Shown: piece after piece, positions 1 to 8,236 of the stretch
Position numbering within the stretch: the stretch's first letter is position 1
Layout of the letters: the number at the start of each line of letters is the position of its first letter
Origin: an uncultured Lachnospiraceae bacterium
Lineage (GTDB): Bacteria; Bacillota; Clostridia; Lachnospirales; Lachnospiraceae
Assembly (NCBI GenBank): GCA_910578645.1
Contig: CAJTQI010000003.1
Span: forward strand, 248,001-312,000
Direction of reading: 5' to 3'
Length of the DNA stretch: 64,000 bases
The notes under the pieces: generated by a model
Told to the model about the DNA's origin: nothing
Seen by the model: only the letters and a program-made list of their open reading frames with translations
Databases searched by the model: none
Program-made: the position numbers and the translations under genes

Positions 1-1328
1 ATACGGTAATCGGTGCGGAAATCTTGAAAGATTTTAAAATGTTTCCTAATGTCAGTGTGGGGGCGAAGTACCATCACGAGCGGTATGACGGCAAGGGCTA
101 TCCTGAAGGACTAAAGGCAGAATCCATACCTCTTGTGGCCAGGATTATCGGATTGGTGGATTCGTATGATGCCATGACGAGCAACCGTGTCTACAGGAGA
201 AGGCTCAACGACGATGTGGTGATGGAAGAACTTAAGAAGGGCAAAGGGAGCCAATGGGACCCTGACCTTGTAGATATTTTTATGGAGCTGATTAAGGAAG
301 GGGCGTTGGAGAAGCAGTGGATGTTAGAGGACGAAATGGCGTCCCCGATTTTTGACAGTGAGAAAATCTACGGAACTGTCATGGTCAATGAGAGTATTCT
401 GGATGCGCCTACGGATTATTTGACTGGCGTGCTGAGTAAGCGTAAGGGTATGAATGAGATTGAGGCAAGCCTGCGGGGTGTGGGCGGCTGCCTTATGGTG
501 ATTGATTTGGATAATTTTAGGCAGGTGAACCGGACACATGGGCACCTGGCAGGAGATTATGCTTTGCGGCTGACAGCGGATGTGCTGCGTGAAGTTTGTG
601 GCAGTGGGATTGTATGCAGGGTAGGTGGAGACGAGTTCCTCTTTTTTGCAGAAGGCGTAAGAAGCAGGGATACGGCAGCCGCTATGGTAGAAGAGATACT
701 GAAGGCATATGCCAGGAAGCAGGAGGAAGCATACCTTCTGAAAGAAATGCAGTTATCCATTGGCATCAGTGTGTCAGGGAAGGACGGGCAGGATTTTGAG
801 GAGCTGTTTAAGCGTGCCGATAAGGCGCTTTATCATGTAAAGCAGAACAAGAATGTCCGGTATGGTTTCTTTGAAGGAAGCACCATGGTACGTAAACCGG
901 AGCATTCCAAGAGTGATTTGGATGCTGTTCTTGGCATGATTAGAACGCAGGAGAGCAGGCAGGGGGCGTTTCAGGTTGAGTATGCCGAGTTTGCACATAT
1001 CTATGATTTTATTAGCCGTCTTTCTAAGAGAAACAGTCAGCCAATGCAGCTTCTTTTGCTTACACTCTTTTCTGCCGACGGCAGTGAAGTCAGGTTGGAG
1101 CGTATGGAAGTTGCTATGCAATGTATGGAGCAGTCGATTTGTAAATCGCTGCGTGGCGTGGATGTGGGAACACGCTACAGCAGCTCTCAGTTCCTGGTGG
1201 TGCTTTTGGGAATGGAGAGGGAGAATATCCGTACTGTGACGGAACGTATCGTGCAGAATTATTTTAAGCTGTACGGCGGCAAGGATATCACGGTGGCTTA
1301 TGATGTGGCGGATGTTAATAAAAATTAA
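1..1328 (+). CDS. HD-GYP / GGDEF cyclic-di-GMP signalling protein (5' partial)
   Basis: The reading frame is open to the left edge, so the N-terminus is missing. The visible part starts in the C-terminal half of an HD-GYP phosphodiesterase domain (HHERYDGKGYP within the first 30 residues). A GGDEF diguanylate cyclase domain follows, with an intact RVGGDEF signature near visible residue 205. No RxxD inhibitory site is visible just upstream of it. The last about 130 residues look like a second, degenerate GGDEF domain in which the signature reads RYSSSQF, so it should be catalytically dead. The family makes or degrades cyclic-di-GMP. Which activity dominates cannot be told. The gene converges on sigG. 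Confidence 0.85.
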   Translation, partial: TVIGAEILKDFKMFPNVSVGAKYHHERYDGKGYPEGLKAESIPLVARIIGLVDSYDAMTSNRVYRRRLNDDVVMEELKKGKGSQWDPDLVDIFMELIKEGALEKQWMLEDEMASPIFDSEKIYGTVMVNESILDAPTDYLTGVLSKRKGMNEIEASLRGVGGCLMVIDLDNFRQVNRTHGHLAGDYALRLTADVLREVCGSGIVCRVGGDEFLFFAEGVRSRDTAAAMVEEILKAYARKQEEAYLLKEMQLSIGISVSGKDGQDFEELFKRADKALYHVKQNKNVRYGFFEGSTMVRKPEHSKSDLDAVLGMIRTQESRQGAFQVEYAEFAHIYDFISRLSKRNSQPMQLLLLTLFSADGSEVRLERMEVAMQCMEQSICKSLRGVDVGTRYSSSQFLVVLLGMERENIRTVTERIVQNYFKLYGGKDITVAYDVADVNKN

Positions 1329-1383
1329 GCGTTATAGGGCTGTGGGGAGCCGTTTTCTAACCGCATATTTTAGCAGCTTTAGG

Positions 1384-2163
1384 CTATGCGGTCAGATACA
1401 TCCGCATGGTCTTTAGGGCATTTTTTTCGAGTCTGGATACCTGAGCCTGGGAAATGCCGATTTTGTTGGCTACTTCCATCTGTGTTTTTCCCTCAAAGAA
1501 ACGCAGGGTGATGATTTCGTATTCCCGTTCGCTTAGCTTTTTCATGGCTTCGCTCAGGGAGATGTGTTCTACCCAGATTTCTTCCCGATTTTTTTTATCG
1601 CTGATTTGGTCCATCACGTAGAGCGTGTCGCCACCGTCGGTGTAGACTGGTTCATAGAGGCTCATGGGGCTTTGGATGGCATCCAGGGCGTAGACGATAT
1701 CTTCCTTGGGAATGCCGATTTCATCGGCGATTTCCGTGACCGTAGGCTCTTTGGAATTTACGCGGGTAAGGTGTTCCTTGGCATAGATGGCTTTGTAGGC
1801 GGTATCTTTGAGAGAGCGGGATACACGGATACTGTTGGCATCGCGTAAGTATCTCCTGATTTCTCCTACAATCATAGGGACGGCATATGTGGAGAATTTC
1901 ACGTTTAAAGTACTGTCGAAGTTGTCGATGGCTTTGATTAGTCCGATGCATCCTATTTGGAACAGGTCGTCAACATTTTCGTTACTGGAATGAAATCGCT
2001 TGATGACACTCAAAACGAGACGGAGGTTGCCATTGATATATTCTTTGCGTGCATCGTCGTCACCGTCGCCGATGCGCTTAAATAATTCTTCTTTTTCTGC
2101 ATTCTTAAGAAGCGGCAGCTTAGATGTATTGACGCCGCAGATTTCTACTTTTCCCTGTACCAT
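1384..2163 (-). CDS. sigG: RNA polymerase sporulation sigma factor SigG
   Basis: A 259-residue sigma-70 family protein. The N-terminus reads KVEICGVNTSKLP, the tag typical of sigma-G. Region 2 (DDLFQIGCIGLIKAIDNFD, KFSTYAVPMIVGEIRRYLRD) and region 4 (LSEREYEIITLRFFEGKTQ followed by a helix-turn-helix) are complete. Sigma-G directs late forespore transcription, so the organism should sporulate. Here it stands alone, without spoIIGA-sigE next to it. A GGAAAGG ribosome site precedes the ATG by about 12 bases. A CCGCATA/TATGCGG inverted repeat at 1361-1391 overlaps the stop codon and may end transcription. Confidence 0.97.
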   Translation of the reverse strand: MVQGKVEICGVNTSKLPLLKNAEKEELFKRIGDGDDDARKEYINGNLRLVLSVIKRFHSSNENVDDLFQIGCIGLIKAIDNFDSTLNVKFSTYAVPMIVGEIRRYLRDANSIRVSRSLKDTAYKAIYAKEHLTRVNSKEPTVTEIADEIGIPKEDIVYALDAIQSPMSLYEPVYTDGGDTLYVMDQISDKKNREEIWVEHISLSEAMKKLSEREYEIITLRFFEGKTQMEVANKIGISQAQVSRLEKNALKTMRMYLTA

Positions 2164-2421
2164 ATTCTACCCAGCCTTTCCATAATTATCCGAGTTTGCG
2201 CAGCAAAGCTCGCAGACGGGCTGTGCCCGCTTTGAAATACCTTTTTTAACAAGGATGTACGAATCAGTTGGAATTATTCATGAAACTTAAGAGGAAATTA
2301 AGGAAAAAAATGCTGTTACCATTTTACAAAAAGGGAGTTTTTTGGTACATTAATAGAGGAATATGTGTGACTGTGCCGGTCAGAACCAGGCAGCCACGGA
2401 AAATGACGAGGTGAAGCAGGC
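2164..2421. other. Divergent intergenic region between sigG and a zinc-ribbon protein
   Basis: 258 bases without a gene. It must hold the promoters of sigG (leftward) and the zinc-ribbon gene (rightward). A short CGGGC/GCCCG hairpin lies near 2216-2230. No convincing sigma-F or sigma-G promoter for sigG could be placed by eye. GAGGTGAAG near 2409 is the ribosome site of the right-hand gene. Confidence 0.5.
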
Positions 2422-3600
2422 ATGAAATGTACGAATTGTGGCGCCCGTTTGATGGAGACAGACCAGTTTTGTCCCAAATGCGGTGCCAGAGCGATAAAGG
2501 AAAAGAGGTGCCAGGGGTGTGGCGCCGTATTGCGGGACGGAGTTAAATTTTGTCCGGAATGTGGCAGACCGGTGGCAGCTTCCGGAAATACACATAAGGT
2601 TCCGGATGAAACTGTAGATATTCCGATTGATGCAATCGAGAGGAATATTCTTTCAGAGACGGAGGCAGAGATAAAGGCAGACAGGAAGAAGGAAGGCACC
2701 ATGCGCAAGACTTCTGCGTCCAATGGTGCGGCAGGCAGAAGCAGTGGAGGTAGAAACCCATCTTCTGGCAGGGGAGCATCCAGAGGAGAGGCAGTAAGAA
2801 GTGGGACTGCAAGGAATATATCGTCGAGCACGGCTTCGTCCGGAGGGACAACCGCAGGCAGGGCCACAGCCCATAGTAGAGCAGCAAGAGATGAAGCGGC
2901 CAGGGAGATGTCGGCGCGCAGGAGTGCGGAGCCAAGGAGCGGACAGGATAGAAGAACCCAGGAAGAGCCTGTCATGAGAAGAAAATCTGCGTCACCCATA
3001 CCGCCTCAGAAGAAGCGCCCGGTTTACCGTGAGGAAGACTGGGAAGAAGAGGAATGGGAAGAGGAAGACTACGAAGAAGAGGACGAAGATTGGGAAGACG
3101 AGGATTACGAAGAAGACGATTGGGATGATGATGACTGGGACGATGACGAAGGTGTGGATGTCATCACAATCATGACAGCCATTGTAGGCTGTGCGGTTCT
3201 GATTGTGGTAGCCGTGTTAGGCTTTAACTTGTATAAACAGTATATGCCCAAAGCTTATAGCGATGTGGCAGAGCAGGAAAAAGAGGGAGAGGAAGAAGAA
3301 CAGCAGCAAGAACAGGGTGAGGAACGCAGTCAGGACGAGGGACAAGAGCAGGAAAGTGAGCAGACGATAGAGACGGAAACCGGGGCGGATGACAGGGAAA
3401 CTTCCACCCTTACCGTTACCAGCGAGACGGTAAATGTGCGCGACCAACCGAGTACTTCCGGGACAACCGTGCTTAAGAAAGCACATAGGGGAGAGACTTA
3501 TGCCTGCTATGGAAGTGCAGGGGACGGCAGTTGGTACGAGATTTTGTTGGAAGACGGCACCACAGGCTATGTGTCCGGAGATTATGTTTCTGTGGAATAG
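2422..3600 (+). CDS. Zinc-ribbon membrane protein with C-terminal SH3b domain
   Basis: 392 residues. The N-terminus has two CxxC...CxxC zinc ribbons (CTNCGARL, CPKCGAR; CQGCGAVL, CPECGRP). A long low-complexity Ser/Arg/Ala linker is followed by a very acidic stretch of Glu/Asp/Trp near residues 200-245. One membrane span (ITIMTAIVGCAVLIVVAVLG) lies around residues 250-275. Another acidic linker leads to a C-terminal bacterial SH3 domain (VTSETVNVRDQPSTSGT...). The layout suggests a cytoplasmic zinc-binding head and an SH3 domain outside that could bind cell wall. Specific function unknown. Confidence 0.8.
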   Translation: MKCTNCGARLMETDQFCPKCGARAIKEKRCQGCGAVLRDGVKFCPECGRPVAASGNTHKVPDETVDIPIDAIERNILSETEAEIKADRKKEGTMRKTSASNGAAGRSSGGRNPSSGRGASRGEAVRSGTARNISSSTASSGGTTAGRATAHSRAARDEAAREMSARRSAEPRSGQDRRTQEEPVMRRKSASPIPPQKKRPVYREEDWEEEEWEEEDYEEEDEDWEDEDYEEDDWDDDDWDDDEGVDVITIMTAIVGCAVLIVVAVLGFNLYKQYMPKAYSDVAEQEKEGEEEEQQQEQGEERSQDEGQEQESEQTIETETGADDRETSTLTVTSETVNVRDQPSTSGTTVLKKAHRGETYACYGSAGDGSWYEILLEDGTTGYVSGDYVSVE

Positions 3601-3732
3601 ATTAAAAATATTTAAGCGGTATCACAGACAAGTACCCTTTGTTCAAGGAGGGGAAGTTGACATAAGAAAATAATGACAGGAACCTTTTTGCGGGCAGATG
3701 CATTTAATAATAAAAAGCCCGGAGAGGTTCCT

Positions 3733-3969
3733 ATGTTATTTTCGGAATTAAAGAAAAAAGAGGTAATTAATCTGCGGAATTGCCAGAAGCTTGGAAAGGT
3801 ATGCGATTTTGAGTTTGATGAGTGTACCGGACAGATTTTTAAGCTGATTATTCCAGGGGAAAATAAGTGGTGCGGGCTGTTTGGCGGCAGCGATGCAAAT
3901 TATGTCATATGCTATAAAGACATCAAGCAGATTGGGCCGGATATCATCATTGTGGATTTGTGTATATAG
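3733..3969 (+). CDS. YlmC/YmxH family sporulation protein
   Basis: 78 residues starting MLFSELKKKEVINLRNCQKLGKVCDFEFDE; the GGAGAGG ribosome site at 3721-3727 decides the ATG at 3733 over the longer frame. The small PRC-barrel-like fold and the pattern LGKVxDxEFDxxTGxI fit the YlmC/YmxH family, small proteins linked to sporulation in Bacillus and Clostridia. Biochemical role unknown. Confidence 0.8.
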   Translation: MLFSELKKKEVINLRNCQKLGKVCDFEFDECTGQIFKLIIPGENKWCGLFGGSDANYVICYKDIKQIGPDIIIVDLCI

Positions 3970-4020
3970 GTTGTCTGGCAAACCATAGTTTTTGAGCGTA
4001 GATTGGTTTCCATAAAATAG

Positions 4021-4049
4021 TTGACATAATTGTAAAAATCACCTATTAT
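4021..4049 (+). promoter_or_regulatory. Sigma-A-type promoter of nrdR
   Basis: TTGACA at 4021-4026, a 17-base spacer, and TATTAT at 4044-4049. It lies 72 bases upstream of the nrdR start in an AT-rich gap with no other gene. Confidence 0.75.
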
Positions 4050-4120
4050 AAATATAATATGCTGTAGTTGAACTGCATATTATTAAAAATACGATAATGA
4101 TACCGAGGAGGATATCTCTG

Positions 4121-4570
4121 ATGAAATGCCCTTTTTGTGGACATGAGAATACAAGAGTAATCGACAGCCGGCCTGCCGAGGATAATAATTCCATTCGCAG
4201 ACGTCGTGTCTGTGATGAGTGTGACAAACGTTTTACAACTTATGAGAAGGTGGAGACGATTCCGCTGATTATTATTAAGAAAGATAACAACAGGGAGACC
4301 TACGACAGGTCAAAGATTGAGGCGGGTGTCCTGCGCGCTTGCCATAAGAGACCTATCAGCGCCACCCAGATTAACCAGTTGGTGGATGAGGTGGAGACGG
4401 AAGTTTTCAACATGGAAGAGAAGGAAATTCCAAGTCAGGTGATAGGCGAGCTTGTCATGAATAAATTAAAGGATTTAGAGGCGGTCGCATATGTCAGGTT
4501 CGCGTCCGTATACCGGGAGTTCAAGGATATCAATACTTTTATGGATGAGCTTAAGAAGGTACTGGAGTAG
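4121..4570 (+). CDS. nrdR: Transcriptional repressor NrdR
   Basis: 149 residues. The start at 4121 (MKCPFCGHENTRVIDSRP) is fixed by the GAGGAGG ribosome site at 4105-4111 and by the family N-terminus. A four-cysteine zinc ribbon (CPFC...CDEC) is followed by the ATP-cone (from KVETIPLIIIKKDN to the C-terminus). NrdR senses (d)ATP and represses ribonucleotide reductase genes by binding paired NrdR boxes. No NrdR box was recognised in this window. Length and motifs are normal. Confidence 0.96.
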   Translation: MKCPFCGHENTRVIDSRPAEDNNSIRRRRVCDECDKRFTTYEKVETIPLIIIKKDNNRETYDRSKIEAGVLRACHKRPISATQINQLVDEVETEVFNMEEKEIPSQVIGELVMNKLKDLEAVAYVRFASVYREFKDINTFMDELKKVLE

Positions 4571-4581
4571 AAAGGCAGGGA

Positions 4582-4857
4582 ATGAGCATGACGCAGGAGG
4601 AGAAGGAAATTGTGGCGAAAGCCAGTGTGCCTATGACGGTCGCCAATATGTTCCGTTGGCTTTTCTTGGTAATAGCGCTTTTTATTGTCCTGTTCCTTTT
4701 TTTCGGGAACAAACTGTGGGAAGGCGTGGCGTGGTATGATGCTCTGGCAGGGAAGGCGTATGCTTTTCTCATGTGGGATATTGTACTAATGTTAGGCAGC
4801 ATTATCCTGCGGATTATTTTTACGGCGCGCTATAACAGAATTGTGAAAAAACTGTAA
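4582..4857 (+). CDS. Small two-span membrane protein
   Basis: 91 residues, or 89 if it starts at the second ATG (4588). Two hydrophobic segments, near residues 22-42 (FRWLFLVIALFIVLFLFFG) and 60-82 (AYAFLMWDIVLMLGSIILRIIF), with a basic C-terminal tail. It follows nrdR by 11 bases and is probably cotranscribed. Not assignable to a named family. Confidence 0.65.
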   Translation: MSMTQEEKEIVAKASVPMTVANMFRWLFLVIALFIVLFLFFGNKLWEGVAWYDALAGKAYAFLMWDIVLMLGSIILRIIFTARYNRIVKKL

Positions 4858-4938
4858 GATACAAGGTATGCTGTTTTTGTCAGAATAATAAAAACGGGAG
4901 TGCATGAAGCGCACTTTTGTTCTTATATTTATATCAGG

Positions 4939-4970
4939 AAACCCCTTGCACATTTGCTAGGGGTTTTGTT
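4939..4970 (+). terminator. Rho-independent terminator after the nrdR operon
   Basis: AAACCCCT at 4939-4946 pairs perfectly with AGGGGTTT at 4959-4966 around a 12-base loop and is followed by TTGTT. A weaker AGTGC/GCACT hairpin lies just upstream (about 4899-4917). Confidence 0.8.
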
Positions 4971-5031
4971 ATGATAAGAAAAGGGTTTTGCAAAAAAAGA
5001 CGGATACATGGTATTGTGTGACGGAGGGGCA

Positions 5032-5538
5032 ATGGGACTGTTTGAACGTTTTTATCCGGATGAATATCTGGATAGTGCATATGAGATTGATTTTGGCAGA
5101 TTATATAAAGAAGGCTACCGCGGTGTGATTTTTGATATTGATAATACATTGGTACCTCACGGTGCGCCGGCGGATGCAAGAAGTATCAGGCTGTTTGATA
5201 AACTCAGGGAAATCGGTTTCGAGAGTTGCCTCTTGTCCAACAACAAAGAGCCGCGGGTGAAGATGTTCAATGATAAGGTACACTCACGGTATATTTACAA
5301 GGCGGGGAAACCTTTTGTAAAAAACTATGCCAAGGCAATGGAACTGATGGGAACTGTGCCAAAGACTACGATGTTTGTGGGTGACCAGCTCTTTACCGAT
5401 GTGTGGGGCGCCAAGAGGACGGGGATAAGAAGTTGGCTTGTAAAGCCAATCCATCCAAAAGAAGAGATACAAATTGTTTTAAAGCGCAGGTTAGAGTGGA
5501 TTGTACTGTTTTTCTACAAACGTTCCGGGAGGCGTTAA
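5032..5538 (+). CDS. yqeG: YqeG family HAD IIIA-type phosphatase
   Basis: 168 residues from the ATG at 5032 (MGLFERFYPDEYLDSAY), preceded by GGAGGGG; an earlier in-frame ATG at 5008 lacks a ribosome site. HAD motif I is FDIDNTLV near residue 34, motif II is SNN, and motif IV is MFVGDQLFTDVWGAKRTG. The nearest characterised relatives are Bacillus YqeG and the mitochondrial PTPMT/GEP4-type phosphatases. The substrate is not established here. It sits upstream of the aro cluster, as yqeG often does in Firmicutes. Confidence 0.9.
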   Translation: MGLFERFYPDEYLDSAYEIDFGRLYKEGYRGVIFDIDNTLVPHGAPADARSIRLFDKLREIGFESCLLSNNKEPRVKMFNDKVHSRYIYKAGKPFVKNYAKAMELMGTVPKTTMFVGDQLFTDVWGAKRTGIRSWLVKPIHPKEEIQIVLKRRLEWIVLFFYKRSGRR

Positions 5539-5564
5539 AGTTTCCCGGTAATACAGGAGTTTAC

Positions 5565-5610
5565 GTAGCCCGTAAAGTTAATTTACGAAATGAATTAACT
5601 TTCTGGCTAC
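5565..5610. repeat. Long intergenic hairpin between yqeG and aroE
   Basis: GTAGCC (5565-5570) pairs with GGCTAC (5605-5610), and AAAGTTAATT (5574-5583) pairs perfectly with AATTAACTTT (5593-5602) around a 9-base loop. A 16-bp stem in total, interrupted by a 3/2-base internal loop. There is no T run, so it is not a plain terminator. It may be a REP-like palindrome or an mRNA processing or attenuation element. Confidence 0.7.
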
Positions 5611-5635
5611 GGAATATGAAGGGACAGGATATACG

Positions 5636-6508
5636 ATGGAAATAGACGGAAGGACAAAAATATGCGGATTGATAGGCAATCCGGTGGAGCATACGCTGTC
5701 TCCGATGATACATAATACCCTTGCCGGACGGATGGGGCATAATCTGGTATATGTGCCGTTTCCGGTGGAAAAGGGACGGGTAGCAGAGGCGGTGGCAGGG
5801 GCGCATGCCTTGGGCGTGTTGGGACTGAATGTGACGGTTCCTTATAAAAGTGAGGTTATAGCCAACCTGAAAGAGAACGATTGTCTTGCCGGACAGATTG
5901 GTGCGGTGAATACACTTGTGAGGACAAAAGGAGGATACAAGGGGTATAATACGGACATGGAAGGACTGTACCGTGCTATGGCCTGCGAGGGTATCCGCAT
6001 TGGAGGAGAACAGATTATCCTGTTGGGAGCCGGAGGCGCTGCCAGGGCAGTAGCCCATCTGTGTGCGGCAAAAGGCGCCGCGAAGGTGTATATGCTCAAC
6101 CGTTCGTTGGATAAGGCGCAGACAGTGGCAGGGGAAGTCAATAAGGCCGCCGGAAAGGAAATTGTCTGTCCCATGTGTATGATGGATTACGCAACGATTC
6201 CTGACGGGAAATATCTGGCTATCCAAGGGACATCCGTTGGGCTCACACCCAATGATGAGGACGTAGTCATTTCGGATGCTACATTTTATGAGAAAGTCCA
6301 TACGGGTTTCGACCTGATTTACAGTCCTTGGGAGACGAAATTTATGAAGCTTGTCAAGGCGCATGGAGGCAGGGCGTACAATGGATTGAAGATGTTGCTG
6401 TACCAGGCAATCATCGCTTATGAACTATGGAATGAGGTACATGTGTCCGATGCGGATGCGGATGTTGTTTACGAAAAGCTGAGGGAACATTTTACCGGGA
6501 AGACATAA
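5636..6508 (+). CDS. aroE: Shikimate dehydrogenase
   Basis: 290 residues. Shikimate-binding N-terminus (GLIGNPVEHTLSPMIHN), NVTVPYK with the catalytic lysine, GAVNTL, and the NADP-binding glycine loop LLGAGGAARAV followed by NRSLDKA. Reduces 3-dehydroshikimate to shikimate in the aromatic amino-acid pathway. First gene of an aroE-aroK-aroQ run on the same strand. Length is normal for the family. Confidence 0.96.
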   Translation: MEIDGRTKICGLIGNPVEHTLSPMIHNTLAGRMGHNLVYVPFPVEKGRVAEAVAGAHALGVLGLNVTVPYKSEVIANLKENDCLAGQIGAVNTLVRTKGGYKGYNTDMEGLYRAMACEGIRIGGEQIILLGAGGAARAVAHLCAAKGAAKVYMLNRSLDKAQTVAGEVNKAAGKEIVCPMCMMDYATIPDGKYLAIQGTSVGLTPNDEDVVISDATFYEKVHTGFDLIYSPWETKFMKLVKAHGGRAYNGLKMLLYQAIIAYELWNEVHVSDADADVVYEKLREHFTGKT

Positions 6509-6532
6509 AAGATAAAGGGGCCATATGGATTT

Positions 6533-7039
6533 ATGGGGAATGTGATACTAATCGGGTTTATGGGCAGCGGCAAGACGACGGTAGGGCTGAGATTATCTTA
6601 CCGCCTGCGAAGAACGGTCATAGACACGGATAAAGAAATTGAAAAAGAAGAGAAACGGACGATATCGGATATTTTTGCCACGGATGGCGAGGCTTATTTC
6701 AGGGACAGGGAGACAGACTGTCTTAGGAGGTTATTGAATGGTACGACAAACCAGATTATCTCAGTAGGCGGTGGGCTGCCTCTCAGGGAAGAGAACAGAA
6801 CGCTTCTTGGTGAATTGGGACAAGTATTTTATCTGTGTGCAAGCGCGGAGACAATCTATGAGAGAGTTAAGCACGATACTTCCAGGCCGCTTTTACAGGG
6901 AGATGACCCAAAATCCAAGATTGAAAGGATGATAAAAGAGCGGGATGACCGTTACAGGGCGGCGGCGGATGTGGTCATTGATGTGAACAATAAAGATTTT
7001 GAGCAAATTTTATGTGAGATAGGAGAGCATGTGAGATGA
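6533..7039 (+). CDS. aroK: Shikimate kinase
   Basis: 168 residues. Walker A loop GFMGSGKTTVG at residues 8-18, DTDKEIE, FRDRE and SVGGGLPL motifs of shikimate kinase. Phosphorylates shikimate at the 3-hydroxyl with ATP. The stop overlaps the aroQ start by 4 bases, which suggests translational coupling. An ATG just upstream (6525) runs into a stop at once, so 6533 is the start. Confidence 0.96.
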   Translation: MGNVILIGFMGSGKTTVGLRLSYRLRRTVIDTDKEIEKEEKRTISDIFATDGEAYFRDRETDCLRRLLNGTTNQIISVGGGLPLREENRTLLGELGQVFYLCASAETIYERVKHDTSRPLLQGDDPKSKIERMIKERDDRYRAAADVVIDVNNKDFEQILCEIGEHVR

Positions 7040-7473
7040 TGAAACTGCTTGTAATTAACGGGCCGAACATTAATTTCCTGGGGATTCGGGAGAAGAGTGT
7101 GTACGGCACGCAGGATTATGATTATCTGCTTAAAATGATTGCAGATAAAGGTGAGAAAGAAGGATGTGCAATCGAGGTGTTCCAAAGTAACCATGAGGGT
7201 GCGATTATCGACCGCATTCAGGATGCTTATTTCGATGGAACGGAAGGCATTATCATCAATCCGGGTGCATACACCCATTACAGTTATGCTATAAGGGATG
7301 CCTTGGCGAGCATAACCGTGCCCAAGGTGGAGATACATATTTCTAATATTATGGAGCGGGAAGATTTCCGCAAAGTGTCTGTGACGGCGCCTGCCTGTGA
7401 TAAACAGATTTATGGCGAGGGACTTAAGGGGTATTTGATGGCGGCTGATTATATCCTTGCGGGCAGGCGATAA
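7036..7473 (+). CDS. aroQ: 3-dehydroquinate dehydratase, type II
   Basis: 145 residues. NGPNINFLG, the catalytic tyrosine in SVYGTQ, NPGAYTHYSYAIRDAL with the active-site histidine, and EIHISNIMEREDFR are the type II dehydroquinase signatures. Converts 3-dehydroquinate to 3-dehydroshikimate, the substrate of the neighbouring AroE. The start could also be the next ATG (7039). Confidence 0.95.
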   Translation: MMKLLVINGPNINFLGIREKSVYGTQDYDYLLKMIADKGEKEGCAIEVFQSNHEGAIIDRIQDAYFDGTEGIIINPGAYTHYSYAIRDALASITVPKVEIHISNIMEREDFRKVSVTAPACDKQIYGEGLKGYLMAADYILAGRR

Positions 7474-7502
7474 AAAGTTTTTGTCTTTTTTCGGGAAATA
7501 GG

Positions 7503-7529
7503 TTGAAAAAACAAAATTTATAGTATAAA
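7503..7529 (+). promoter_or_regulatory. Possible promoter of efp
   Basis: TTGAAA at 7503-7508 and TATAAA at 7524-7529, but with a short 15-base spacer, so this is a weak call. It lies in the 99-base gap before efp. Confidence 0.4.
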
Positions 7530-7572
7530 CTAAGTAAGAATTATATTTGTGAAAATTTAGGAGGATTATTTT

Positions 7573-8130
7573 ATGATATCTGCAGGTGATTTCAGAAATG
7601 GCATTACCATTGAGTTTGAAGGCAATGTTTATCAGATTATAGAGTTCCAGCATGTGAAGCCCGGTAAAGGTGCGGCATTTGTGAGGACGAAGCTGAAAAA
7701 CATTATCAATGGAGGTGTAGTGGAGAAGACTTTCAGACCTACTGAAAAATGCCCTCAGGCACGTATTGACAGAAAAGATATGCAGTATTTATATTCGGAT
7801 GGGGATTTGTTCCATTTCATGGATACGGAGACTTACGACCAGATTGCGCTGAATGAAGAGGCGGTAGGTGATACACTTAAATTTGTGAAAGAGAATGAGA
7901 TGGTTAAAATCTGTTCTTACAACGGCAACGTGTTTGCAATCGAGCCACCGTTATTTGTGGAATTGGAGATTACCGATACAGAGCCCGGATTTAAGGGGGA
8001 TACCGCTACAGGTGCTACGAAGCCTGCGATTGTGGAGACTGGCGCTAAGGTTATGGTTCCTCTGTTCGTGGAGCAGGGAGAAGTTATCAAGATTGATACC
8101 AGGTCCGGCGAGTATTTATCAAGAGTATAA
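7573..8130 (+). CDS. efp: Elongation factor P
   Basis: 185 residues with the KOW-like N-terminal domain carrying the modifiable lysine in HVKPGKGAAF, the central OB domain and the C-terminal domain ending GEYLSRV. EF-P relieves ribosome stalling at polyproline stretches. An AGGAGG ribosome site precedes the ATG. It stands directly after aroQ, a common order in clostridia. Confidence 0.97.
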   Translation: MISAGDFRNGITIEFEGNVYQIIEFQHVKPGKGAAFVRTKLKNIINGGVVEKTFRPTEKCPQARIDRKDMQYLYSDGDLFHFMDTETYDQIALNEEAVGDTLKFVKENEMVKICSYNGNVFAIEPPLFVELEITDTEPGFKGDTATGATKPAIVETGAKVMVPLFVEQGEVIKIDTRSGEYLSRV

Positions 8131-8165
8131 CATATATTGTGTATCAGTTTCATAAGAAGCCTATA

Positions 8166-8199
8166 AGACAATGGAAGTAAGGATATCCATTGTCTTTTT
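8166..8199 (+). terminator. Terminator of efp
   Basis: AGACAATGGA (8166-8175) and TCCATTGTCT (8186-8195) form a perfect 10-bp stem followed by TTTTG. It rules out the in-frame ATG at 8171 as the start of the next gene. Confidence 0.9.
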
Positions 8200-8236
8200 G
8201 TTTGCCTCGCCCGGAGAGAATGGGAAAAGAGGAGAG

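Noticed and set aside
2316..2999. 227-codon minus-strand ORF rich in Leu/Ala/Pro
   Set aside because: Shadow of the zinc-ribbon gene's Glu/Arg-rich coding strand.
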